A stretch of DNA of 64,000 nucleotides from Moorella humiferrea. Its GTDB lineage: Bacteria; Bacillota; DSM-521; Neomoorellales; Neomoorellaceae. A model generated the notes under the pieces. The model saw only the letters and a list, made by a program, of their open reading frames with translations. It made no database searches and was not told where the DNA came from. The translations under genes and the position numbers were made by a program. The stretch covers positions 1,152,001 to 1,216,000 of the forward strand of contig NZ_CP136419.1 in the NCBI RefSeq assembly GCF_039233145.1, written 5' to 3'. Positions 52,618 to 59,872 of this stretch are shown piece by piece (positions within the stretch are counted from its first letter, which is position 1; each line of letters begins with the position of its first letter).

Positions 52618-52646
52618 TTGACTTTAACCTGTATTTATGATAATAT
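52618..52646 (+). promoter_or_regulatory. Promoter of tRNA-Gln
   Basis: TTGACT (52618-52623), 17-nt spacer, TAATAT (52641-52646), 19 nt before the tRNA 5' end. Confidence 0.75.
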
Positions 52647-52664
52647 ACTTTTTGCACAGGGCAA

Positions 52665-52738
52665 TGCGGGATGGTGTAGCGGTAGCACCCATGACTCTGG
52701 ATCATGTTGCCCAGGTTCGAATCCTGGTCCCGCAGCCA
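52665..52738 (+). tRNA. tRNA-Gln (anticodon CTG)
   Basis: 74-nt cloverleaf with encoded CCA. Acceptor TGCGGGA pairs with TCCCGCA; anticodon stem CATGA/TCATG encloses CTCTGGA with anticodon CTG (decodes CAG); T arm CCAGGTTCGAATCCTGG. Own promoter and terminator. Confidence 0.95.
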
Positions 52739-52743
52739 TTGGG

Positions 52744-52780
52744 AAATCCCCTTTCCATGATGGAAAGGGGATTTTATTTT
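52744..52780 (+). terminator. Terminator after tRNA-Gln
   Basis: AAATCCCCTTTCCA (52744-52757) pairs with TGGAAAGGGGATTT (52761-52774), then TATTTTT. Also possibly serves as the end of gltX transcription from the other side. Confidence 0.85.
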
Positions 52781-52829
52781 TAGGGGCCAGCCCGTTGTTA
52801 ATACTGGCCCCTTAAAGATATTAAGGTTC

Positions 52830-54299
52830 TTAAGTTAAGTTTTCCCGGATCCATTTGGCAGCCCGGGACATACGGGTTAGAACGGTTTCCCTGCCTAACA
52901 GCTCCAGGATCTCAAAGAGACCTGGTCCCATGGTACGTCCTGTCACGGCGAGCCGGGTCGGATGGAAGAGCTGTCCCGTATTTATTTCTTTTCTTTCGGC
53001 CAGGGTCCGATAAGCTTCCTCCGCTGTGGCGGCAGTAAACTGGGGCAGTGATGCCAGCTCTTCCCTTGCTTCATCGAGGAGATCGGCCACCCCGGGTTTA
53101 CTGAAATACTTGCGGACTCCTTTTTCGTCATAGGAGGTCACTTCGGTGAAAAAGTAACTGGCGGCGTCGGCTACTTCTGCCAGGGTTTTAACCCGGTCGC
53201 GTACGGCGGCTACTACCGCTTTAACATGATTGTAATTTTTCTCCGGCAAGGGCTCGGGCAAGAGCCCCTTAGCCTGTAAAAAAGGAATGGCCAGGCGTGT
53301 AATACGGTCAAGATCGCCTTCCCGCAAGTAATGACCGTTAATCCAGGTTAGTTTTTTGGTATCATAAATAGCTGCGTTTTTAGAAACCCGCTCCAGGGAA
53401 AAAGCGGCAATCATTTTTTCCAATGGAATAATTTCCTCTTCTCCCTCAGGAGACCAACCCAGGAGGGCCAAATAATTGATAATGGCTTCCGGTAGGTAAC
53501 CCTCGTCTCGATATTCCTCTACCGAAGTGGCCCCGTGACGTTTACTTAATTTGCTGCGGTCGGGGGCCAGAATCATGGGGACATGGGCAAAGGCCGGCAA
53601 TTCATAACCGAGGGCCTTATAAACAAGTATTTGTTTCGGGGTATTGGAAAGGTGTTCTTCTGCCCGTATTATGTGACTAATCTTCATAAAGTGATCGTCG
53701 ACGACGGTGGCAAAATTATAGGTCGGCATACCGTTAGATTTCACGATAATGAAATCATCAATGGTATCGTTATCAAAGGTTACTTCGCCGCGAATGATAT
53801 CGTTTACGGTTGTTGTCCCTGCTGGAATTGCCAACCTTATTACCGGCTGCCGCCCTTCTTTTTCTAGACGGGTTCTATCTTCGGGTGTAAGATAACGACA
53901 ACGACGGTCATACATGGGAGGACGTCCTTCAGCCTGGGCTATTTTACGCCGGGCGGCCAGCTCTTCAACGGTACAATAGCAAAGGTAGGCTTTACCTTCA
54001 TTTAAAAGGCGGGCCGCTTCCCGGCGGTAGAATTCCATCCTCTGGGATTGTAGATAGGGACCATAAGGACCGCCTTTTTCGGGACCTTCATCCCAATCAA
54101 GTCCCAGCCAGCGCATAGCGGCTAATATTTCCCGGTACGAAACGTCTGTTGAGCGTTCTGTATCGGTGTCATCAATTCGTAAGACAAAGGTGCCGCCGTG
54201 GTGGCGGGCAAAAAGCCAGTTAAATAAAGCCGTCCGTGCCCCGCCGATGTGTAGACTGCCGGTGGGACTGGGTGCAAAACGCACACGTACTTTTGACAA
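52830..54299 (-). CDS. gltX: Glutamyl-tRNA synthetase
   Basis: 489-aa class I synthetase. HIGH-type motif is [19 protein letters not shown] and KMSKS-type motif is [19 protein letters not shown]. Other marks are [10 protein letters not shown] and the anticodon-binding helical C-terminus. TTG 54299 on the minus strand. No glutaminyl-tRNA synthetase is seen in the window, so a non-discriminating enzyme working with GatCAB is possible (inference). It is beside tRNA-Gln, divergently arranged. Confidence 0.97.
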   Translation of the reverse strand: MSKVRVRFAPSPTGSLHIGGARTALFNWLFARHHGGTFVLRIDDTDTERSTDVSYREILAAMRWLGLDWDEGPEKGGPYGPYLQSQRMEFYRREAARLLNEGKAYLCYCTVEELAARRKIAQAEGRPPMYDRRCRYLTPEDRTRLEKEGRQPVIRLAIPAGTTTVNDIIRGEVTFDNDTIDDFIIVKSNGMPTYNFATVVDDHFMKISHIIRAEEHLSNTPKQILVYKALGYELPAFAHVPMILAPDRSKLSKRHGATSVEEYRDEGYLPEAIINYLALLGWSPEGEEEIIPLEKMIAAFSLERVSKNAAIYDTKKLTWINGHYLREGDLDRITRLAIPFLQAKGLLPEPLPEKNYNHVKAVVAAVRDRVKTLAEVADAASYFFTEVTSYDEKGVRKYFSKPGVADLLDEAREELASLPQFTAATAEEAYRTLAERKEINTGQLFHPTRLAVTGRTMGPGLFEILELLGRETVLTRMSRAAKWIRENLT

Positions 54300-54318
54300 A
54301 GCAGCAACACTCCTATCT

Positions 54319-55461
54319 TTAAAGGGCTAATAGTGATTTATATTGAGCTTCCAGGCGACAGGCCATGGCTGAAGCGGCAAGCTCAGTGGCATTTTGACGT
54401 GCCTGCCGGCCCATTTGGCGCCGGAGGTTTAAATCTTTAACCAGCTGAATTACGGCGTTGGTAAAAGCATTGATATCGTGGGGTGTTAAAAAACCGTCTT
54501 CGCCGTTTTTCACCATGTCCTGGACGCCGAATGCCTTAACGGCAACTACAGGAAGGCCGGCTGCTTTTGCCTCGCCGATTACCAGGCCTTGAGTTTCGGT
54601 AATCGAGGCAAAAATAAACAAATCGGCCCCGGCGTATACATTTGGCATTTGTTCGAAGGGAAATTGCCCCGCAAAGGTTACGGACTGGTTGATCTTTAAA
54701 GCCGAAACCAGATTTTGAAGTTCATCTTTTAAGGGTCCACTGCCAACTAAGACCAAATGAGTGGTCGGCTCCTCCCGCAGAACCATGGCAAAAGATTTTA
54801 AGAGGAAAGGTATATTTTTTTCCTTACCCAGCCGCCCGACATGGAGGAGGATAATTTTTTCCGGTGGTAAATTAAGATGCCGTCGCAGCCACGTAGAATC
54901 GAGATTTTGAAAGCGTTCCAATTCAATTCCCGTGGGAATAGTTATTACGGGCACATGAACCCCATGTTCCCTTAAATATTCTGCTATAGGATTTGTAGGC
55001 GCTATTACCAGTTGGCAACGGTTGCCAAAAGAAATGGTATAATTTCGAACGGCATGACGCATAAGACGGGGTATAAAGGGAAAATAGTGAACATATTCTT
55101 CGTAAAGGGTATGATATGTAAATACGAGCGGCACCCCCATCCTTTTGGCCATATACGCTCCCACCCGACCCATTATGAAGGGGGAATGAACATGGATTAG
55201 GTCTATTTTTAAATCATCGAGGCGCCTGGATAAAGAAGGCGCCAGGGGGATGGCCAGGGCAAATTCTTTAAAAGTCGGGGCCCGTAATGAGGGGAAGCGG
55301 TATATATCGTTTTCCTCTTTTTCCTTTCTGTTTCCGTAAGTTGGCGCGAAAATTGATACTCGGTGTCCGCGCCGGCGCAACTCGTTGGTGAAGACAATAA
55401 TAGAGCGCACTACCCCGCTGGTATATGGTAGATAACTATCGGTGAAAATTCCTATATGCAA
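54319..55461 (-). CDS. GT4-family glycosyltransferase
   Basis: 380-aa GT-B fold enzyme. The N-terminus [21 protein letters not shown] and [37 protein letters not shown] match glycosyltransferases that build glycolipids such as diglucosyl-diacylglycerol. The donor-binding half has [26 protein letters not shown] and the EX7E-like [22 protein letters not shown]. No membrane helix. Sugar and acceptor are inferred from resemblance. ATG 55461 on the minus strand; 19 nt upstream of gltX. Confidence 0.9.
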   Translation of the reverse strand: MHIGIFTDSYLPYTSGVVRSIIVFTNELRRRGHRVSIFAPTYGNRKEKEENDIYRFPSLRAPTFKEFALAIPLAPSLSRRLDDLKIDLIHVHSPFIMGRVGAYMAKRMGVPLVFTYHTLYEEYVHYFPFIPRLMRHAVRNYTISFGNRCQLVIAPTNPIAEYLREHGVHVPVITIPTGIELERFQNLDSTWLRRHLNLPPEKIILLHVGRLGKEKNIPFLLKSFAMVLREEPTTHLVLVGSGPLKDELQNLVSALKINQSVTFAGQFPFEQMPNVYAGADLFIFASITETQGLVIGEAKAAGLPVVAVKAFGVQDMVKNGEDGFLTPHDINAFTNAVIQLVKDLNLRRQMGRQARQNATELAASAMACRLEAQYKSLLAL

Positions 55462-55507
55462 TTTTTAAAAGCCGCCTTTCCCTTCGACACTGTTTATAAT
55501 TATACCA

Positions 55508-55975
55508 TTACGGGCGCATGGTAGCTACTACCCTCTTGGGATGGAGCAAAAAATCAAGGGCGGACAGAATATCAGGAAAAATGACGTCGGCGCCCTTTAG
55601 CGCCGAGACGGCACTGCCTTCTGGTCCCAATACCAATAACCCTAGCGCCGCCCGTTTAAGCATCAGAGCATCGTTTACGCCATTGCCAATCGCCGCCGTA
55701 TTTTCCGGCCCCAGGCGGTCGATTATTCGTTCTTTATCCAGTCCACCGGCATTCTTATCCACCGTCATTAAGGTTACCGGTAATCCCCGACAGGCAGCGG
55801 CGGCGGTATTATACGTATCGGAGGTTAAAACATATACGTTGCACCTTTCAGCCAAAGACTTTAAACGCTGCTCCACTCCCGGCAGGAGGCTGCCGTCACA
55901 GGCAAGGGTACCGTTAAAGTCCAAGACTATATTTTTAATTTTTATAGTGCGGTCAGGAAGATCATATATTACCAT
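55508..55975 (-). CDS. HAD-superfamily protein with variant motif I (DFNGT)
   Basis: 155 aa from ATG 55975 (GGGTGGGGG upstream); TTG 55993 is in frame but less supported. HAD motif I is NIVLDFNGTLA, where the usual second aspartate (DxDGT) is asparagine. Motif II is VLTSDTYNTA, and motif IV is AIGNGVNDALML. Loss of the second aspartate resembles P-type ATPase phosphorylation domains (DKTGT), and such proteins are often labelled ATPase P-like. Soluble; lacks any membrane domain. Natural substrate unknown. Confidence 0.85.
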   Translation of the reverse strand: MVIYDLPDRTIKIKNIVLDFNGTLACDGSLLPGVEQRLKSLAERCNVYVLTSDTYNTAAAACRGLPVTLMTVDKNAGGLDKERIIDRLGPENTAAIGNGVNDALMLKRAALGLLVLGPEGSAVSALKGADVIFPDILSALDFLLHPKRVVATMRP

Positions 55976-56087
55976 ATATTTTCCCCCACCCAAAAAAATT
56001 TATAATTTTCTTCCTGGTTGGCAGCAGGATTTATAGAAGGTCAAAAGAAATAAATTTAATAAAAGTACAGTCAGGAGGGTGGGTGTT

Positions 56088-56732
56088 ATGTTCGTACGCG
56101 ACCACATGAGCCCCAATCCCATTACCGTTACTAAAGAAACTTCCGTCCTTGATGCCCTGGAAATAATGAAAAAACATAAAATAAGACGTTTACCTGTAGT
56201 GCATAACGGAAGGTTGGTTGGGTTAGTAACCGAACGGGATATATTAAGGGTTTCTCCTTCGCCGGCTTCCACCCTCAGTGCCTTTGAAGTTAATTACCTG
56301 GTAGCCAAAATGACAGTAAAGGATGCTATGATCAAACGCCCTATTACCGTTCCTCCGGAGATGACCATTGAAGAAGCAGCCCTCTTGATGCGCGAACATA
56401 AAATAGATAATCTTCTCGTTATGGAAAACGAAAAACTTGTCGGTATTATTACTCAGACTGATCTTTTTGAAGCATTGATTAAACTTTTTGGCCTGCGCCG
56501 TCCCGGAGTGAGGGTGACGTTGGAGGTAGAAGACAGAATCGGCGTACTTGCCAATATTTCCCGGAAGGTGGCCGAAGCGGGCATCAATATTATTAATGTT
56601 GCCAGCCGCCAGAAGGACGATGTTCATACTTATGTCGTTCTGCGGCTGGCAACGGATGACGTAAGTGCCCTGTTACCGGTTTTAGAGGCTGAAGGTTACC
56701 GCGTGGTCCATGTCACTTCTTATAACGGTTAA
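56088..56732 (+). CDS. CBS-pair and ACT-domain protein (AcuB-like)
   Basis: 214 aa from ATG 56088, which AGGAGGG precedes at good spacing; GTG 56079 overlaps that site. Two CBS motifs are clear: VRDHMSPNPITVTKETSVLDALEIM and VKDAMIKRPITVPPEMTIEEAALLM. A C-terminal ACT domain reads VTLEVEDRIGVLANISRKVAEAGINI. The set resembles AcuB, linked in Bacillus to acetoin use, but here it stands alone. Probably an adenosine-nucleotide- and amino-acid-responsive regulator; target unknown. Divergent from the HAD gene, convergent with nrdJ. Confidence 0.88.
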   Translation: MFVRDHMSPNPITVTKETSVLDALEIMKKHKIRRLPVVHNGRLVGLVTERDILRVSPSPASTLSAFEVNYLVAKMTVKDAMIKRPITVPPEMTIEEAALLMREHKIDNLLVMENEKLVGIITQTDLFEALIKLFGLRRPGVRVTLEVEDRIGVLANISRKVAEAGINIINVASRQKDDVHTYVVLRLATDDVSALLPVLEAEGYRVVHVTSYNG

Positions 56733-56734
56733 AT

Positions 56735-59026
56735 TCAACCGCATTTGCTGAAACCGCAACTGCAGGTGACACAACCTTCCTGGAAATGGAGGGTTGAACC
56801 GCATTCAGGACAAATACCCCTCTTTATTAATTCCTCTTCCATCGCCGGGTTCAGTGGATGGCAGTCAACCGAAAGATTTTCTTTAGTGGCGCTAATCTCG
56901 GCCAGTGCCCGATTGTAAAAATCGTCCGGTAACGAATAAATACCCTGTTTTTGCCAAATTTTAAGTTCCTGGGCCAGTACGCGACCGATGATATCGGGAC
57001 AGGATTTTCCGATTATACTCTTGTCTGTAGCCCTTCGCCTTAGAAAGTTGGGACAGCTTACTGAAGTAAGCTGATCGATAATGGCTTCCGGAGCTATATT
57101 GGCGCGGAGGGCCAGGGAGATTAAACGGCTGACGCCTTCGGTAAAACCGCTGCACCCCCCGGATGAACCGGTGGTGATAAAGGTTTCAATTAAACCTTCT
57201 TGGTCGTAATTAACGGTTATATACATTTTACCGCAGCCCGTCTTAACCTGTTCGGTGACGCCGACGGTGCGTTTCGGCCGCGGCCGGGGATGGGTTTTAG
57301 CGGCAGGCTTACTTTGGGAGGAATTATTTTGGGTGCCGCTGATCAGAACTTCTTGCTCGCGACTGCCGGAACGGTAGACCGTTACCCCTTTGCAACCTAG
57401 CTTATAGGCCAGCTCATATACCCGGCGTACATCTTCCTTGGTGGCAGAGGAAGGAAAGTTGACTGTCTTAGAAACGGCGTTGTCAGTACCTTCCTGAAAG
57501 GCCGCTTGCATGCGAATATGCCACTCTGGAGCGATCTCCAGAGCTGTTGTAAAGACCCGGCGTATATCCGGGGGAATTTCCTCTATTTCGCGTACACTTT
57601 TCCCTGCCGCTATCTGCTGAAAAATAAGGTTAGCTTTCTCCGGGGCGAAATTTTCTTCTATATAGGCCCGAAAGACGGGATCGACCTCTATTAAACTTTC
57701 GCCATCTAAAACATTTTTGGTATATGCCAGGGCAAAAACAGGTTCTATACCAGAACTCGTACCAGCTATCATGCTTATGGTACCGGTGGGGGCAATGGTA
57801 GTACATGTGGCATTGCGCAGTTTTTGCCCGCGGTAAATGCTTTTGTCGATATTAGGAAAACTGCCCCGCTCCGCCGCCAGTTTCCTGGAGGCCTGGCGGG
57901 CTTCTTTTTGGATAAAGGCCATAACCCTTCGACCTAATTCCACAGCTTCCTCCGTGTCATAGGGGATGCGCAGGCGGAAAAGCATGTCGGCCCATCCCAT
58001 GACGCCAAGCCCGATTTTGCGGTTTCCCATAACCATGGTTTTTATTTTTTCCAGGGGGAATTCATTTATTTCAATAACGTTATCCAGGAAACGGACCGAC
58101 CAGTAAACAGTTTCGGCCAGCTTGTCCCAATCAACGCCGCCCCCACTAACCATGTTGGCTAGGTTCACGGAACCGAGGTTACAGGCTTCATAAGGTAATA
58201 AGGGTTGTTCTCCACAGGGATTGGTGGCCTCGATTTCTCCTAATTCCGGAGTGGGGTTGCCTTCATTTAAACGATCCAGAAAGATTATACCTGGTTCACC
58301 GTTGGCCCAGGCATGATCGACAATTTCTTCGAATACCTGTCGGGCCTTTAGTTTACCGTAAACTTTGCCTGCAAATTTAAGTTCATATTCCTCATCCCGG
58401 GCTACTGCTTCCATAAATTCCTTGGTCAGCCCTACGGAAATATTAAAGTTGGTCAGCTCGTTGTTATTCTCTTTACAGCGGATAAATTCCAGGATGTCGG
58501 GGTGATCGACCCGTAAGATACCCATATTGGCACCCCGTCTGGTTCCTCCCTGCTTGATGGCTTCAGTGGCGGCATTAAAGACTTTCATAAAGGAAACAGG
58601 TCCTGACGCAATGCCGCCGGTTGAGCGCACGGGGCTGTTTTTGGGCCGCAGGCGTGAAAAGGAAAAGCCCGTTCCTCCCCCACTTTTGTGAATCAGGGCG
58701 GCGTCTTTAACTGCGGTGAAGATGGCTTCCATACTATCCTCTACCGGCAGGACGAAACAGGCCGACAGTTGTCCAAGTTCTCGACCGGCGTTCATCAAGG
58801 TGGGACTATTCGGCAGAAAATCCCAGCCGGTCATGAGATTGTAAAAACGTCGGGTATATTCCTCTATCTCTACATCTGTTAAAGAAGGATTGAAGATTTT
58901 CTCTGCTCCGGCTACGGCCCGGGCGACCCGCATAAACATTTCTTCCGGAGTTTCCACCGGCACACCATTTTCCTTCTTAAGATAACGTTTTTCGAGGATG
59001 ATTCGGGCATTGTTAGTTAATTCCAT
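56735..59026 (-). CDS. nrdJ: Adenosylcobalamin-dependent ribonucleotide reductase (class II)
   Basis: Reduces ribonucleotides with a B12-derived radical, oxygen-independently. ATG 59026 (GGATGGTGA upstream) gives 763 aa; the frame is open to 59098 into the kinase 3' end without support. Catalytic text includes LSACFVLPVEDSMEAIF, SGGGTGFSFSRLRP, the cysteine in NPCGEQPLLPYEACNLGSVNLA, and CTTIAPTGTISMIAGTSSGIEP. The C-terminal tail has paired cysteines (ICPECGSTLHF, CVTCSCGFSKCG) for zinc or redox. It uses the cofactor made by the cob operon. Three DnaA-box-like sites lie at its promoter. Confidence 0.97.
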   Translation of the reverse strand: MELTNNARIILEKRYLKKENGVPVETPEEMFMRVARAVAGAEKIFNPSLTDVEIEEYTRRFYNLMTGWDFLPNSPTLMNAGRELGQLSACFVLPVEDSMEAIFTAVKDAALIHKSGGGTGFSFSRLRPKNSPVRSTGGIASGPVSFMKVFNAATEAIKQGGTRRGANMGILRVDHPDILEFIRCKENNNELTNFNISVGLTKEFMEAVARDEEYELKFAGKVYGKLKARQVFEEIVDHAWANGEPGIIFLDRLNEGNPTPELGEIEATNPCGEQPLLPYEACNLGSVNLANMVSGGGVDWDKLAETVYWSVRFLDNVIEINEFPLEKIKTMVMGNRKIGLGVMGWADMLFRLRIPYDTEEAVELGRRVMAFIQKEARQASRKLAAERGSFPNIDKSIYRGQKLRNATCTTIAPTGTISMIAGTSSGIEPVFALAYTKNVLDGESLIEVDPVFRAYIEENFAPEKANLIFQQIAAGKSVREIEEIPPDIRRVFTTALEIAPEWHIRMQAAFQEGTDNAVSKTVNFPSSATKEDVRRVYELAYKLGCKGVTVYRSGSREQEVLISGTQNNSSQSKPAAKTHPRPRPKRTVGVTEQVKTGCGKMYITVNYDQEGLIETFITTGSSGGCSGFTEGVSRLISLALRANIAPEAIIDQLTSVSCPNFLRRRATDKSIIGKSCPDIIGRVLAQELKIWQKQGIYSLPDDFYNRALAEISATKENLSVDCHPLNPAMEEELIKRGICPECGSTLHFQEGCVTCSCGFSKCG

Positions 59027-59041
59027 TTTGTCACCATCCAA

Positions 59042-59070
59042 GATATAACATTTTAGAAAGTTATCTACAA
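59042..59070 (-). promoter_or_regulatory. Putative nrdJ promoter
   Basis: Minus-strand TTGTAG (59070-59065) and TATATC (59047-59042) with a 17-nt spacer. The -35 overlaps the first DnaA-box-like site. Confidence 0.5.
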
Positions 59071-59090
59071 AGTTATGCACTTTATCCACT
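59061..59090 (+). promoter_or_regulatory. Three tandem DnaA-box-like 9-mers upstream of nrdJ
   Basis: TTATCTACA (59061-59069), TTATGCACT (59073-59081) and TTATCCACT (59082-59090) lie in the same orientation; they differ from TTATCCACA at one, two and one positions. They cover and flank the nrdJ -35. Confidence 0.6.
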
Positions 59091-59804
59091 GGTTCCATTT
59101 AAAGTTACGGGCAGACATATAGTAAAACGACTTCCCTCCCCCACTTTGCTCGTAACTAAAATTTTACCCCCATGGCTGGCCACAATACGCCTGCTCAACG
59201 TGAGGCCCAGACCGGTGCCGTTTTCTTTAGTGGTATAAAAGGGCTCAAAAATTAAATTTAATTTTTCCGGTGGGATTCCCGGCCCGTTATCTTCTACTGT
59301 GGTAACTACCTGTCTGTTGGCCGCATCAAAATACGAACTAATAATGACAATCCCCCCCGGACCGGTTGCCTGGATGGCATTGGAAGTCAAGTTTAGAATA
59401 ACCTGTTTCATCTGACCTGGATCTAAGCATAATAGGGGTAATTCCGGCGATAAATTTTGTATTAATTTAACATCATACATTATAGCTTCCTGTTCCGCTA
59501 AAAGTAAAGCTTCAGCAACTAACTGGTTAAAGGCTATAAATTGCAATTGGGGTTGAGCAGGTTTGGCCAGGGACAGGAATTCCTTGATAATATTATTAAT
59601 TCTATCCAGCTCTTCGAAGATAATAGTAAAATATTCTCGCTCGACACCCTGAGGATCGAATTTGTTCTGCAACAGCTGTAAAAAACCGCGAATAGAGGTC
59701 AGGGGATTACGTATTTCATGGGCCATACCGGCAGCCAACTCGCCGACGATGGCCAATTTTTCAGTTAAATATTCTTTATCTTCTTCGGGAAATGGATATA
59801 CCAT
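59082..59804 (-). CDS. Soluble histidine kinase without sensor domain
   Basis: 240-aa protein containing only HisKA and HATPase domains. Phospho-acceptor text is GELAAGMAHEIRNPLTSIRGFLQLL, the N-box VILNLTSNAIQA, G boxes VEDNGPGIPP and TKENGTGLGLTLSRRI. It lacks membrane helices and PAS domains, so input may come by protein partner. The HisKA text resembles sporulation kinases of Bacillus (KinA/KinB type). No cognate response regulator lies beside it; phosphorylation of Spo0F or Spo0A is inference. Confidence 0.9.
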   Translation of the reverse strand: MVYPFPEEDKEYLTEKLAIVGELAAGMAHEIRNPLTSIRGFLQLLQNKFDPQGVEREYFTIIFEELDRINNIIKEFLSLAKPAQPQLQFIAFNQLVAEALLLAEQEAIMYDVKLIQNLSPELPLLCLDPGQMKQVILNLTSNAIQATGPGGIVIISSYFDAANRQVVTTVEDNGPGIPPEKLNLIFEPFYTTKENGTGLGLTLSRRIVASHGGKILVTSKVGEGSRFTICLPVTLNGTSG

Positions 59805-59872
59805 GGCCCTTCACCTCCAAACTATAACTTATAATTTACCACGAGATGCATTTATTTCCTTCTATATAAATA

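Noticed and set aside
59026-59098. N-terminal extension of nrdJ to 59098
   Set aside because: It has no ribosome site, runs over the promoter and DnaA-box region into the kinase gene, and family proteins start near MELTNNA.
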